This document shows, piece by piece, positions 1-9,095 of a DNA stretch of 62,322 nt. The stretch is from Opitutia bacterium (GTDB lineage Bacteria; Verrucomicrobiota; Kiritimatiellia; CAIQIC01; Lenti-01): assembly GCA_009928955.1 (NCBI GenBank), contig SABN01000004.1, forward strand, positions 1 to 62,322. Direction: 5' to 3'. The stretch's first letter is position 1; each line of letters begins with the position of its first letter. The notes under the pieces were generated by a model that saw only the letters and a program-made list of their open reading frames with translations, had not been told where the DNA came from and did no database searches. The translations under genes were made by a program, and so were the position numbers.

Positions 1-181
1 ATCTTTTCCGATGATCCCGTTTTTCGGACATCCGAGCCGAAGAATTCCTCTCGCAAAGCGCGCCAAGTTCGCCAAGAAGCTTCGGGCATTTCGAAGGCTT
101 CTTTGCGCCCTCCGCGTTCTTGGCGAGAAAAATGGACCGGAACGGGCTCTCAGGACCGGATCTTTTCTGATGATCCCGTTT
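1..181. repeat. Intergenic repeat element: fold-back flanked by short direct repeats
   Basis: A 22-bp sequence at 1-22 recurs at 160-181 with one mismatch. Between them lies an imperfect inverted repeat: the arm 49-80 pairs with 97-128 at 24 of 32 positions around a 16-nt loop. Both arms carry CGCCAAG/CTTGGCG-type words, the style of intergenic fold-back repeats spread through many environmental genomes. No credible gene is seen in 1-230; the short plus-strand frame here is basic, Arg-rich and looks like non-coding translation. The left direct repeat begins at the window edge, so the true element may extend further left. Confidence 0.6.
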
Positions 182-230
182 ATGTGGCTCCTGCGGCGAC
201 CAAACGCAGGGGGGAGGCGGGTTTCGGAGG

Positions 231-1331
231 TTATTTTCGCTGATTCCGGGTGCCGCCGGGCCCGAGCGGCACTTTGCCGCCGCCGCCGGGGCGGTCGAAC
301 ATGAACAGGGGGATCGCGTAGCCCGTCGTCAGGCCGCACAGCCCGCGCAGGATCTCCCGCCCCTTCGCGACCGTCGAGCGCAGGTGCGCCGTGCCGGCGG
401 CCAGGTCGCCCTGGTGCAGGTAGTAGGGTTTCACGCCGATTTTCAGCAGTCCCTCGTTCAGCCGCCGCATCGTGTCCAGGTCGTCGTTGATGCCCCGCAG
501 CAGGACCGTCTGGTTCATCAGCGGGATGCCCGCGTCGAGCAGGCGCGCGCAGGCCGCCGCGGCGCGCGGCGTCAGTTCGGACGGATGCGTGAAATGCAGG
601 CTCATCCACAGCGGCCGGTGCTGCTTCAGCATCCGCGCCAGCGCGGGCGTGACCCGCTGCGGCAGCACCGCCGGAATCTTCGTCCCGATGCGGATCAGCT
701 CGATGTGCGGAATCGCCCGCAGCGATTTCAGCAGCTTTTCCAGCCGCGCGTCGCCCAGCGTGAGCGGATCGCCGCCCGACACCAGCACGTCGCGGATCTC
801 CGGCGTCCGCCGCAGCCAGGCGAGCGCCTGCGCATCATCGGGGTCCGTTCTTGTTTTGTCGCATGTTGATTTTCCCGCCGTGCGCGCGCGGGTGCAATAG
901 CGGCAGAAGCACGCGCAATCGGCCGTCGCCAGCAGGAGCGCCTTGTGGGGATAGGACCGGATCAGGCCCGGCGCGACCGCGTGCGCGGCCTCGCCCAGCG
1001 GATCGCGCAACTCCCCTTTCCCGACGCGCGCCTCGCGCACATCGGGGATCAGCGTGCGCCGCAGCGGGCCGTCGGGGGCTTCCGCGGCCAGCAGCGACAG
1101 CGCGTAGGGCGTCGCGGCCAGCGGCATGCGCCAGGACGCCGGCGCGGCCAAGGCCCGGCGTTCCCGCGGAGAAAGCGGCAACACCCGCGCGAACTCCGCC
1201 GCCGTCCGCGCCCGGTGGCGCAGCTGCCAGCGCCAGTCGGCCCAGTCCGCCGCCGCCGCCGCCGGGAACCAGCGCTTCCGGAACGCCGCTTCGCGGCGCG
1301 CAAAGGCCTTGGATGGTGTTTCTTGGCTCAT
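231..1331 (-). CDS. KamA-family radical SAM aminomutase, EpmB-like (EF-P lysyl-modification type)
   Basis: The 366-aa product is a lysine 2,3-aminomutase-family radical SAM enzyme, which uses a 5'-deoxyadenosyl radical and PLP to move an amino group. The cluster motif is visible near residues 130-140 as CxxxCxxC (C-A-C-F-C-R-Y-C), with the usual TRxR after it. VSGGDPL follows in the barrel, and the C-terminal DRPGGGGK carries the PLP-binding lysine. It is shorter than catabolic KamA (about 415 aa) and closer to EpmB, which beta-lysylates elongation factor P. The start is the ATG at 1331; longer readings into the kinase gene are shadows. No efp or epmA is in the window, so the substrate is inferred. 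It is transcribed divergently from the kinase over a 48-bp gap. Confidence 0.85.
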   Translation of the reverse strand: MSQETPSKAFARREAAFRKRWFPAAAAADWADWRWQLRHRARTAAEFARVLPLSPRERRALAAPASWRMPLAATPYALSLLAAEAPDGPLRRTLIPDVREARVGKGELRDPLGEAAHAVAPGLIRSYPHKALLLATADCACFCRYCTRARTAGKSTCDKTRTDPDDAQALAWLRRTPEIRDVLVSGGDPLTLGDARLEKLLKSLRAIPHIELIRIGTKIPAVLPQRVTPALARMLKQHRPLWMSLHFTHPSELTPRAAAACARLLDAGIPLMNQTVLLRGINDDLDTMRRLNEGLLKIGVKPYYLHQGDLAAGTAHLRSTVAKGREILRGLCGLTTGYAIPLFMFDRPGGGGKVPLGPGGTRNQRK

Positions 1332-1379
1332 GAAGGGTCGAGATTGCCAAAATCCAGCCTTCAGGTAAACTCCTCCCTT
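1332..1379. promoter_or_regulatory. Overlapping divergent promoters of the aminomutase and kinase genes
   Basis: On the plus strand TTGCCA (1344-1349), a 16-bp spacer and TAAACT (1366-1371) lie 8 nt before the GTG at 1380. On the minus strand TTTACC, a 17-bp spacer and CAATCT end 9 nt before the ATG at 1331. Neither gene has a Shine-Dalgarno sequence in this space, so both transcripts may start at or within a few bases of their start codons. The two promoters overlap, so they may interfere with each other. The assignment is by eye. Confidence 0.5.
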
Positions 1380-2594
1380 GTGCAAGACAAACCGATATTC
1401 GACCACACGACCGCGCTGGAAGTCATTCCCGGCGCCACGCCCGACGCCACCACCGTCGTGGAGACCGGCTCCGCCTCGGAGCCGTCCATCCTGCGCGACC
1501 TCGCGCCCGGGTCCGCCCATTCGCCGGGGGCCGGCAGCCGCCAGCTCGCCGCCAACTACCGCGCCATCCTCGCCGCCCGCGCCATCTACTATCCCGTCGC
1601 CTACCGCTTCCCCCGCGAACTCGGCCGCGGCCGCCAAGGCATCGTGTTCCTCGGCCTGCGGCAAGGCGCCCGGGGCTGCGTCACCCGCCACGCCTTGAAG
1701 CTCTTCGACCCGGCCATCTACGGCAACGCCAAGAAATACTGGACCGACATGGGCCGCATCGCCGCCCAGACCTCCAAGCTCCAGCTCGTGAAGAACCCCG
1801 CCCTCGTCGCCCCCGAGATCTACGAGGAAAGCAACGGCATCGGCTACATCCAGATGGAGGTCGTCGACGGCATCTCCCTGCGCGACCTGCTCGACGGCAC
1901 CCATCTGTCCCAGGCCCGCGCCCGCTCCACCGACGAGGAATGGCGGCGCTTCACCGACGTGATCTTCCGCCTCGAGAACGGCAAGATCATGATCCAGCCC
2001 GGCATCGCGCTCTACATCCTCCGCCAGGTGCTGCGCGGCCTCGAAACCCTGCACGAGATGGGCTTCATCCACTCCGACGTCAAGCCCGCCAACATCATGA
2101 TCGACCGCCTCGGCTACGTGAAGCTGATCGACTACGGCCGCGCCATGCTGGCCAACGAGAAGATCACCATCCTGCTGGGCACGCCCGTCTACATGGCCCC
2201 GGAAGCCCACGCGGAGCGCGTCGCCCGCACCCATTCCGACATCTACAGCCTCGGCCTCGTCGGCCTCGAGATGCTCCGCGGCGAGCGCCTCTTCCCCGCC
2301 GAAAACCCGCTCTCCGAAGCCGAGTTGCTCCAGGCCAAGCGCGAGCTGCCCAACCGCCTCTACGACATGCTCCCCGACCACGTCCGCAAGAACGCCCAGT
2401 TCCTGATCCTGCTCCAGCGCTTCCTCGAGCCCAACCCCGCCGGACGCTTCGCCACCGCCGAGGAGGCCGAGGTCGGCAGCAACGGCCTCGCCATGCTCCA
2501 CAAGCAGCTCACCCTCGCCGGCAAGGACACCGAATACGGCCGCGAACTCGAAAACTATCTCTCCAAAATCGTCAACCCCCTCGGGCCCGCCTAG
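1380..2594 (+). CDS. Serine/threonine protein kinase (Hanks type), cytosolic
   Basis: The 404-aa product carries a full bacterial Hanks-type kinase fold. In order it has a glycine loop ([11 protein letters not shown], about residue 80), the ATP-contacting lysine in HALKLF, the catalytic loop HSDVKPAN, the metal-binding DYG in LIDYGRA and the APE anchor in [13 protein letters not shown] instead of HRD makes it a non-RD kinase, and DFG is DYG; the required K, D, N and D are all present. No transmembrane segment or sensor domain is evident. The first 70 or so residues are a low-complexity leader. GTG 1380 is chosen because the frame upstream is only the complement of the aminomutase gene and a promoter sits 8 nt before it. 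Targets are unknown. Confidence 0.85.
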   Translation: MQDKPIFDHTTALEVIPGATPDATTVVETGSASEPSILRDLAPGSAHSPGAGSRQLAANYRAILAARAIYYPVAYRFPRELGRGRQGIVFLGLRQGARGCVTRHALKLFDPAIYGNAKKYWTDMGRIAAQTSKLQLVKNPALVAPEIYEESNGIGYIQMEVVDGISLRDLLDGTHLSQARARSTDEEWRRFTDVIFRLENGKIMIQPGIALYILRQVLRGLETLHEMGFIHSDVKPANIMIDRLGYVKLIDYGRAMLANEKITILLGTPVYMAPEAHAERVARTHSDIYSLGLVGLEMLRGERLFPAENPLSEAELLQAKRELPNRLYDMLPDHVRKNAQFLILLQRFLEPNPAGRFATAEEAEVGSNGLAMLHKQLTLAGKDTEYGRELENYLSKIVNPLGPA

Positions 2595-2600
2595 CCCGCG

Positions 2601-2628
2601 CCAGAAACAGCCCGCCAGAAACAGCCCG
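2601..2628. repeat. 14-bp tandem duplication
   Basis: The unit CCAGAAACAGCCCG occurs twice head to tail (2601-2614 and 2615-2628) just after the kinase stop. A small hairpin (GCGCTT/AAGCGC, 2638-2653) follows before ilvD. It is probably replication slippage, with no function evident. Confidence 0.6.
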
Positions 2629-2707
2629 CCGCCGTTTGCGCTTGAAAAAGCGCCTTGCTTGGCGGAAAGTCATGGGCTTTGAACCACCCGAACCAAGGGA
2701 TATGACC

Positions 2708-4381
2708 ATGGCATCCAAGAACCGCATCTCCGACATGGTGCTCAAAGGCCCCGAACGCGCCCCGCACCGCTCGCTCCTCTACGCCCTCGGCCTGTCCGCC
2801 GAGGAGATGAAGCGCCCGCTCATCGGCGTCGTTTCCTCCTTCAACGAGATCATCCCCGGCCACATCCACCTCGACAAGATCGCCGAGGCGGTCAAGACCG
2901 GCGTGCGCATCGCCGGCGGCACCCCCATCCTCGTGCCCGCCATCGGCGTGTGCGACGGCATCGCCATGGGCCACCCCGGCATGCGCTATTCGCTGCCGTC
3001 CCGCGAGCTCATCGCCGATTCCGTCGAGACCATGGCCCTGGCGCACTGCTTCGACGCCATGGTGCTGATCCCCAACTGCGACAAGATCATCCCCGGCATG
3101 CTCATGGCCGCCGCGCGCATCAACATCCCGGCCATCGTGGTCAGCGGCGGCCCCATGCTCGGGGGCGATCTCGACGGACGCCACCTCAGCCTCTCGAACG
3201 TCTTCGAAGCCGTCGGCGCCTGCAAGGCGGGCAAGATGGGCCAGAAGGAATTGACCGACTACGAAGAGACCGCCTGCCCCGGCTGCGGCTCGTGCTCGGG
3301 CATGTTCACCGCCAACAGCATGAATTGCCTGACCGAGGCCATCGGCATGGGCCTCCCCGGCAACGGCACCATTCCGGCCGTCGCCGCCGCGCGCACGCGC
3401 CTCGCCAAGCAGGCCGGCATGCAGATCATGAAGATTCTCGCCAAGAACCTGCGTCCGCGCGACATCTTGACGCCCGCCGCCTTCACCAACGCCCTGCGCG
3501 TGGACATGGCCCTGGGCTGCTCCACCAACAGCGTGCTGCATCTGACCGCCATCGCCCACGAGGCGGGCGTGCCCATGCCGCTCTCGCGCATCAACGAGAT
3601 CAGCTCCACCACGCCGAACCTCTGCCACCTGAGCCCGGCCGGCCCCGATCTGATCCAGGACCTGCACCTCGCCGGCGGCGTCCCCGCCGTCATGAAGCAG
3701 CTGGCCGCGGCCAAGCTGCTGGACACGAAGCTGCCCACCGTCACCTGCAAGACCGTCGGCCAGAACATCGCCGGCGCGCTCAACCGCAATCCGAAGGTGC
3801 TGCGGCCGATCAACGACCCCTACAGCCCCACCGGCGGCCTCGCCATCCTCTTCGGCAACATCGCCCCCCGCGGCGGCGTCGTCAAGCGCTCGGCCGTCGC
3901 CCCGGAAATGCTCGTCAAGACCTGCACCGCGCGCGTCTTCGACAGCGAGGAAGCCGCCATCGCCGCCATCTACGGCCGCAAGATCAAGAAGGGCGACATC
4001 GTGGTCATCCGCTACGAAGGCCCCAAGGGCGGCCCCGGGATGCGCGAGATGCTCTCGCCCACCTCCGCCCTCGCGGGCATGGGCCTCGACAAGGAGGTCG
4101 CGCTCATCACCGACGGCCGCTTCAGCGGCGCCACGCGCGGCGCGGCCATCGGCCACGTCGCGCCGGAAGCCGCCGATGGCGGCCCCATCGCGCTGGTGAA
4201 GAACGGCGACCAGATCGCCGTCGACATCCCCGCCTACAAGATCAACCTGCTGGTCTCGCAGACGGAACTCAAGGCCCGGGCCGCCAAGCTCAAGCCCTTC
4301 AAGTCCACCGTCAAGACCGGCTGGCTCTCCCGCTACCAGCGCCTCGTCGGCCCCGCCGACATCGGCGCCGTCCTGCAATAA
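2708..4381 (+). CDS. ilvD: Dihydroxy-acid dehydratase
   Basis: IlvD dehydrates 2,3-dihydroxy-isovalerate and 2,3-dihydroxy-3-methylvalerate to the 2-oxo acids in valine, isoleucine, leucine and pantothenate synthesis. The 557-aa length is normal. Family motifs are intact: [28 protein letters not shown], the cysteine-rich [19 protein letters not shown] cluster site, [28 protein letters not shown] and the C-terminal [12 protein letters not shown]. Two ATGs are close together (2702 and 2708). AAGGGA ends at 2700, so only the ATG at 2708 has normal spacing, and MASKNRIS is the typical family N-terminus. It stands alone here without other ilv genes and is closed by a strong terminator. Confidence 0.97.
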   Translation: MASKNRISDMVLKGPERAPHRSLLYALGLSAEEMKRPLIGVVSSFNEIIPGHIHLDKIAEAVKTGVRIAGGTPILVPAIGVCDGIAMGHPGMRYSLPSRELIADSVETMALAHCFDAMVLIPNCDKIIPGMLMAAARINIPAIVVSGGPMLGGDLDGRHLSLSNVFEAVGACKAGKMGQKELTDYEETACPGCGSCSGMFTANSMNCLTEAIGMGLPGNGTIPAVAAARTRLAKQAGMQIMKILAKNLRPRDILTPAAFTNALRVDMALGCSTNSVLHLTAIAHEAGVPMPLSRINEISSTTPNLCHLSPAGPDLIQDLHLAGGVPAVMKQLAAAKLLDTKLPTVTCKTVGQNIAGALNRNPKVLRPINDPYSPTGGLAILFGNIAPRGGVVKRSAVAPEMLVKTCTARVFDSEEAAIAAIYGRKIKKGDIVVIRYEGPKGGPGMREMLSPTSALAGMGLDKEVALITDGRFSGATRGAAIGHVAPEAADGGPIALVKNGDQIAVDIPAYKINLLVSQTELKARAAKLKPFKSTVKTGWLSRYQRLVGPADIGAVLQ

Positions 4382-4402
4382 GGCGGGTTTGGAAATCAAG
4401 CG

Positions 4403-4438
4403 GAAGCGGCGCGGAAACTCCGCGCCGCTTCTTTCGTT
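4403..4438 (+). terminator. Rho-independent terminator of ilvD
   Basis: A perfect 13-bp stem (4403-4415 with 4419-4431) closes on a 3-nt loop and is followed by a T-rich stretch (TTTCGTTAT). It starts 22 nt after the ilvD stop. Confidence 0.9.
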
Positions 4439-4468
4439 ATCGGTTTGAATCCCGCAACGCGGGGCGCC

Positions 4469-4705
4469 CTATTCGGGCTGCGCCGCCTGGGCGGCGCACT
4501 TCGCCGCGCAACCGGGCGAGCCTTTGTGCAAGCCGCACCCGGCGCATGTTTCCACGCCTTCCGCGCAACACTTCTCCGATCCGGCCACCTCGCCGCACTT
4601 CGCGCACCATTCCGCCGAAACGGCGGCCGTTGCCATGGCCGCGCTGCAACATTGGGCGAACGACCCGGAAGCCAAGACGAAACCGCTCACGATCACGAGG
4701 GCCAC
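4469..4705 (-). CDS. Small exported cysteine-rich protein
   Basis: The 78-residue product has a hydrophobic signal-like start ending in ASGSFAQ. After that come ten cysteines arranged as CC, CxxC, CC, CxxC and CxxxC (for example WCAKCG, EKCC, CAGCG, GCAAKC). This suggests a periplasmic metal-binding or disulfide-rich peptide. The start used is a GTG at 4705 with GAGG about 12 nt upstream; the hydrophobic stretch begins immediately, so the start is uncertain by a few codons. It is divergent from the antiporter gene at 4871. I do not recognise a named family, and a function in metal or redox homeostasis is only a guess. Confidence 0.6.
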   Translation of the reverse strand: MALVIVSGFVLASGSFAQCCSAAMATAAVSAEWCAKCGEVAGSEKCCAEGVETCAGCGLHKGSPGCAAKCAAQAAQPE

Positions 4706-4812
4706 GATCCATTTTTCCTCGGTATTTCCTTTGGTTGGGTTGGAGCGTGGAAGAAACGAACCTCGGAATCCCGCTTGTCAACCCCGCCACTGGAGATTCC
4801 GCGCCGGCAAGC

Positions 4813-4841
4813 TTGCCCCCACTACCGGAATGCCTTAAGTT
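4813..4841 (+). promoter_or_regulatory. Candidate promoter of the first antiporter gene
   Basis: TTGCCC (4813-4818), a 17-bp spacer and TAAGTT (4836-4841) lie about 30 bp before the ATG at 4871. Assigned by eye. Confidence 0.4.
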
Positions 4842-4870
4842 TGCATTGTTGCGGATACGGATTGGGTCGC

Positions 4871-6586
4871 ATGCACTTCCTCGGCGAACACCATATTTTC
4901 ATCTTTCTGCTTCAGCTGTTCGTGCTGTTGATCAGTGCGCGCGGCCTCGGCGAAGTGTTCCGCCGCTGGAAACAGCCCGCGCTCACCGCCGAACTGCTCG
5001 TGGGCATCGTGTTGGGTCCGACCATTCTTGGGCGCTTCCTGCCCGGCTTCCAGGCCGCTCTGTTCCCTCCCGACGCCATCCAGCAATCCATGCTCGAGAC
5101 CGTCGCTTGGCTCGGCGTCCTCTTTCTCCTGCTGGACACCGGGCTGGAGATCGACTTTTCCATCGCTTGGCGCCAGCGCGGCAGCGCGCTGGCCATCGCC
5201 CTCTCCGACATCGTCGTGCCCATGGTCGTCGCCTTCCTTCCCGTGATGTTCCTGCCCGACCATTTCCTCGCCCATATCGACCGCCGCCTCATCTTCGGCC
5301 TGTTCATGGCCACCGTCATGACCATCAGCGCCATGCCCGTCTCCGCCCGCTGCCTTCACGACCTCAATCTCCTCAAGACCGACCTCGGCTTCCTCACCAT
5401 GTCGGCCCTCGCCGTCAACGACATCATCGGGTGGGTCCTTTTCGCCATCATCCTCGGCATCTTCACGCAGGCCTCCGTCGCCATCGGCCCCATTCTCCTC
5501 GTTTTCGCCGGCACCCTCGGCTTTGCCATCCTCGTCCTGACCATCGGACGCCTGATCTCCACCCGGATCTTCGACGCCATGAAGGCGCGCGAGTTCCCCG
5601 AACCGGCCAGTTCCTTGACCTTGACGCTCCTGCTGGGCCTGCTGTTCGGATCCATCACCCAGAAGCTCGGCGTGCACGCCCTGTTCGGCTTCTTTCTCGC
5701 GGGCATCGTCGCCGGCGAGGCCAAAAGCCTGTCCGAAGACACCCGCCGCGTCATCAACCAGATGGTCTACGCCCTCTTCGTCCCGCTGTTCTTCGCCAAC
5801 ATCGGCCTCAAGATCGACTTCGCCGCCAACTTCCATCTCGGCCTCGTGTCGTTGATCTGCGCAGTCGGCATCGGCGGCCGCTATCTCGGCGCCTGGCTCG
5901 GGGTCCACCTGACCCGCCAGCCGCGCGTGAATCGCCACTTGATCGCCATCGCCCACACCCCCGGCGGCATGATGGAAATCGTCGTCGCCCTGCTCGCCCT
6001 GGAAGCCGGCCTGATCACCCAGCCGGTCTTCGTCGCGATCGTCTTCAGCGCGGTCTTCTCGTCCGTGATCATCGGACCGTGGATGGCCCAGGCCCTCGCC
6101 CGGCGCCGCCGGGTCTCCCCGGTGCAGTTCCTCGACGAGCGGGCGATGGTGCCGCACCTGCCCGACGGAGGCCGCACCGAGGTCATCCACCTGTTGGCCG
6201 AAAGGGTCGCGGCGCTCACCTCCCCGGTCGCCGCGCGCCACATCGGACAGCTCGCCCTCGCGCGCGAAAAGGAATTCGGCACCGGCATCGGCCATGGCGT
6301 CGCCATCCCGCATGTCCGCCTCGACCACCTGCGCAATCCCATCCTCGCCTATGGCCGCTCCCCGGAAGGCCTCGCCTGGGACGCCCCCGATGCCGAACCC
6401 GTCCACCACGTCTTCTTCCTCGCCAGCGCCACCGGCGCCGAGGACCTCCACGTTCAAATCCTGGCGCAAATCGCCCGCGCCATGGCCCGCGCCGAAAACC
6501 GCGTCCGCCTCGCCGACGCCCCCGACGTCCCGGCCCTCTACGCCGCCCTGCAAGCCATCCTCGCCCCGCCGACTTCCGCGCCGTGA
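4871..6586 (+). CDS. CPA2-family cation:proton antiporter fused to a PTS EIIA (PtsN-like) domain
   Basis: The 571-aa inner-membrane protein exchanges a monovalent cation (Na+ or K+) for protons, by family. Residues 1 to about 405 contain roughly a dozen hydrophobic segments typical of the Na_H_Exchanger fold, with conserved stretches such as LLVGIVLGPTILG, LLLDTGLEIDF, ALAVNDIIGW and GFFLAGIVAGE. Residues from about 430 form a type-2 EIIA domain: REKEFGTGIGHGVAIPHVR contains the histidine that is phosphorylated in PtsN/FruA-type proteins. This suggests activity tuned by a phosphorelay, but no HPr or EI is in the window. The ATG at 4871 begins the first membrane helix. A paralogue with a decayed EIIA follows at 6690. 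Confidence 0.88.
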   Translation: MHFLGEHHIFIFLLQLFVLLISARGLGEVFRRWKQPALTAELLVGIVLGPTILGRFLPGFQAALFPPDAIQQSMLETVAWLGVLFLLLDTGLEIDFSIAWRQRGSALAIALSDIVVPMVVAFLPVMFLPDHFLAHIDRRLIFGLFMATVMTISAMPVSARCLHDLNLLKTDLGFLTMSALAVNDIIGWVLFAIILGIFTQASVAIGPILLVFAGTLGFAILVLTIGRLISTRIFDAMKAREFPEPASSLTLTLLLGLLFGSITQKLGVHALFGFFLAGIVAGEAKSLSEDTRRVINQMVYALFVPLFFANIGLKIDFAANFHLGLVSLICAVGIGGRYLGAWLGVHLTRQPRVNRHLIAIAHTPGGMMEIVVALLALEAGLITQPVFVAIVFSAVFSSVIIGPWMAQALARRRRVSPVQFLDERAMVPHLPDGGRTEVIHLLAERVAALTSPVAARHIGQLALAREKEFGTGIGHGVAIPHVRLDHLRNPILAYGRSPEGLAWDAPDAEPVHHVFFLASATGAEDLHVQILAQIARAMARAENRVRLADAPDVPALYAALQAILAPPTSAP

Positions 6587-6654
6587 TTCGCCCGGCCGGA
6601 ATTCAGCCGCCGGAACGCCGTTGACCCGTTTCCGGGCGTTGTCGGGCCTGGGAT

Positions 6655-6683
6655 TTGCTCCGGCGCCGCGCAACTGATAGACT
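6655..6683 (+). promoter_or_regulatory. Candidate leaderless promoter of the second antiporter
   Basis: TTGCTC (6655-6660), a 17-bp spacer and TAGACT (6678-6683) end only 6 nt before the ATG at 6690. No Shine-Dalgarno sequence is present. Transcription would begin at or near the start codon. Confidence 0.45.
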
Positions 6684-6689
6684 GTGCCC

Positions 6690-9095
6690 ATGGATGCCGA
6701 TCGCCTCATTCTGGATTTTGCGCTGGTGATGGTGCTGCTGCTGATTGCCCCGCTGCTGTCGGTGCGCCTGCGGCTGCCGGACATTGCCGGGATCATTCTG
6801 GCCGGGGTCATCGTGGGCGAGCATGGCCTCGGGCTGTTCCACCTCGACCAGACCTTCCAACTGCTGGGCAAGGTGGGCCTCCTCTACCTGATGTTCCTGG
6901 CCGGCTTGGAAATCAACCTCAACGACTTCCAGCGCTACAAGAAGCCGGGGCTGGTGTTCGGCTCGCTGACGTTCCTGATTCCGCAGGGGCTGGGAGCGCT
7001 CGGCGCGCGCTGGCTGCTGGGGTTCACCTGGCCCCAGGCCATCCTGTTGGCGAGCATGTTCGCCTCGCACACGCTGATTCCGTTCCCCATCATCCAGCGC
7101 TTCGGGCTGGGCCGCAACCGGGCGGTCACCACCGCGATCGGCGGCACCATCCTGACCGACACCGCCGCGCTGCTGGTGCTGGCGGTCGTCGTGCAGGGCG
7201 GCGGCGCGGGCCTCGGCCCGGCGTTCTGGACGAAGCTGGGCCTTTCGCTGGCGGCGCTGGTGTTCGGATCGATTGTCCTGCTCCCGCGTCTGGGCTACTG
7301 GTTCTTCCGCCGCGCCGCCCCGGATGGCGCCGCCGAATTCATCTTCGTGCTGGCGGCCACCTTCCTGGTCGCCTACGCCGCCGAGCTGGCCGGCGTGGAA
7401 CCCATCATCGGCGCGTTTCTCGCGGGCCTGGCCCTCAGCCCGGTGGTGCCGGGCCGCGGCGTGTTGATGAGCCGCCTGCACTTCGTGGGCTACGCGCTCT
7501 TCATCCCCTTCTTCCTGCTCTCCGTCGGCATGCGCGTCGACCTGCGCGTGTTGTTCACCGGGCTGGCAGGCTGGCTCATCGCGCTCTACATGGCGGTCGC
7601 CGTCACCGCCTGCAAATGGGCGGCGGCCAAGCTGTCCGGGCGGATCCTCGGCTATACGCGCGACGAAACCGGGCTGCTCTTCGGCCTGAGCGTCAACCAG
7701 GCCGCGGCCACCCTCGCCGCCGTCCTCGTCGGCGTCCGCGTGGGGATTTTCGGCGATGCCGTCCTCAACGGCACCATCCTGATGATTCTGGTCACGTGCC
7801 TCATCGGGCCATGGATCACGGAAAAATGCGCCCGGCGAATGGCCGAGGGGGAAGAACCCCAGCCGGCCGCGCCGCGCCACGAAAGCGGACGCATCCTGGT
7901 CCCGCTGGTCTCCCCGTTGCACGTGGATGCCATCACGGACCTGGCCCTGATGCTGCGCCCCGACCGCAGCGAAGAGCCCATCTATCCGCTGCACGTGGCT
8001 TTCGCGGGTCCGGACGATCCGGACCGCGTCGCCGAGGCCGAACGGCTGCTCGGCGGCGCCGTCGCCCGGGCCGAGGCCGCCGGCGTCCGCGCCATCCCGC
8101 TGGCCCGGCTGGATTCCAGCGTGGCCGGCGGCATCCTGAATGCCGCGATGGAATTCCGCGCCTGTGCCATTGTCATGGGCTGGCATCCCCGGACCCGCGT
8201 TGCCTCGCTCCTGCAGAGCATCCCGGACCGCGTCGTCACGCAAAGCACCCAGGCCGTGCTGGTCTATCGATCGGGGCTGAAGCTTTCCACCACCCAGCGC
8301 CTCTGGGTGCTGGCGCCGCCGCTGATCGAGCATCACGCCGGCCTGCCCAACGCGCTGCAGTTCGTTCGCCGCATCGCCGCCCGCGCCGGCGCCCGCGTAA
8401 CGCTCGCCGCCTCCGACAAGACGCGCAAGGCCATCGAACTCCTCCCGGGCAACCCTCCCCCGGCCACCGACAAGGAGGCCCCCGCCCTGCCCGCCTGGGC
8501 CGACGCGGTCTCGACCGTCGCCGCCGACTTCGCCGACGGCGATGCCGTCCTCCTGCTCAGCGTGCGCCGCGGCAACCTCGCCTGGCAGCCCAGCCTCGAA
8601 CGCCTCCCCATCGAATGGGCCCTGCGCTGGCCCCATGCCAACCTGATGGTTCTCTTTTCCCCGCTGGACTCGGGCGAAGAGGAAGTGGAGGAGCGGAAGG
8701 CCGCGGGCGCCCCACCTTTCCCCGCCCTCCTCCAACCGCTCGCGGTTCCGCTCGAATCGGCGGATTTCCCGCAGGCGATTCACCAATTGATCCACGCGGT
8801 CTTGCCGCATGTCCAAAACCCGCTGGAGCCCCTGGTCGCGGAATTGCGGAAATCCACGCCCGTCCCCCTCTCCCCCAAAATCGCCCTGCTGCATCTCCAT
8901 ACGCCCTTGCTGGACTCCGCCCGGATCGTCGTCGGCCGGCGACCGGATGGCGTAGCCATCGATGGCTTCCCCACCCCGCCGGAAGAGCTCGTGTTGCTCC
9001 TGAGCCCCCGCTCCGGCACCCCCGAACTCCACCTGCGCCTCCTCGCCGCCATCGCCCGGGCGGCGCGCCAAGGCTCCCTCCTGCCTCCGGCCTGA
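6690..9095 (+). CDS. CPA2-family cation:proton antiporter with USP-like and degenerate EIIA-like C-terminal regions
   Basis: The 801-aa inner-membrane protein has an antiporter half (residues 1 to about 390; for example DIAGIILAGVIVGE, FLAGLEINL, GGTILTDTAALL, IIGAFLAGLALSP). It is followed by a cytosolic region resembling paired universal-stress domains: VPLVSPLHVDAITDLALML, then GGILNAAMEFRACAIVMGWHPRT and QAVLVYRSG. The last 75 residues (KIALLHLHTPLLDSARIVVGR onward) align by eye with the EIIA domain of the preceding gene. The phospho-histidine position is still His, but the glycine-rich loop before it is lost. The TGA at 9093 comes early: the same frame beyond it still reads like an EIIA C-terminus. 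ATG 6690 is preferred over the in-frame GTG 6684. Confidence 0.85.
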   Translation: MDADRLILDFALVMVLLLIAPLLSVRLRLPDIAGIILAGVIVGEHGLGLFHLDQTFQLLGKVGLLYLMFLAGLEINLNDFQRYKKPGLVFGSLTFLIPQGLGALGARWLLGFTWPQAILLASMFASHTLIPFPIIQRFGLGRNRAVTTAIGGTILTDTAALLVLAVVVQGGGAGLGPAFWTKLGLSLAALVFGSIVLLPRLGYWFFRRAAPDGAAEFIFVLAATFLVAYAAELAGVEPIIGAFLAGLALSPVVPGRGVLMSRLHFVGYALFIPFFLLSVGMRVDLRVLFTGLAGWLIALYMAVAVTACKWAAAKLSGRILGYTRDETGLLFGLSVNQAAATLAAVLVGVRVGIFGDAVLNGTILMILVTCLIGPWITEKCARRMAEGEEPQPAAPRHESGRILVPLVSPLHVDAITDLALMLRPDRSEEPIYPLHVAFAGPDDPDRVAEAERLLGGAVARAEAAGVRAIPLARLDSSVAGGILNAAMEFRACAIVMGWHPRTRVASLLQSIPDRVVTQSTQAVLVYRSGLKLSTTQRLWVLAPPLIEHHAGLPNALQFVRRIAARAGARVTLAASDKTRKAIELLPGNPPPATDKEAPALPAWADAVSTVAADFADGDAVLLLSVRRGNLAWQPSLERLPIEWALRWPHANLMVLFSPLDSGEEEVEERKAAGAPPFPALLQPLAVPLESADFPQAIHQLIHAVLPHVQNPLEPLVAELRKSTPVPLSPKIALLHLHTPLLDSARIVVGRRPDGVAIDGFPTPPEELVLLLSPRSGTPELHLRLLAAIARAARQGSLLPPA

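Noticed and set aside
2950-6624. A 1,224-codon plus-strand frame across ilvD and the first antiporter
   Set aside because: It is Arg/Pro/His-rich shadow translation out of phase with two well-recognised genes.
4835-6871. A 678-codon minus-strand frame opposite the antiporter
   Set aside because: Its Glu/Gly/Asp-rich sequence mirrors the hydrophobic codons of the antiporter, so it is a shadow.
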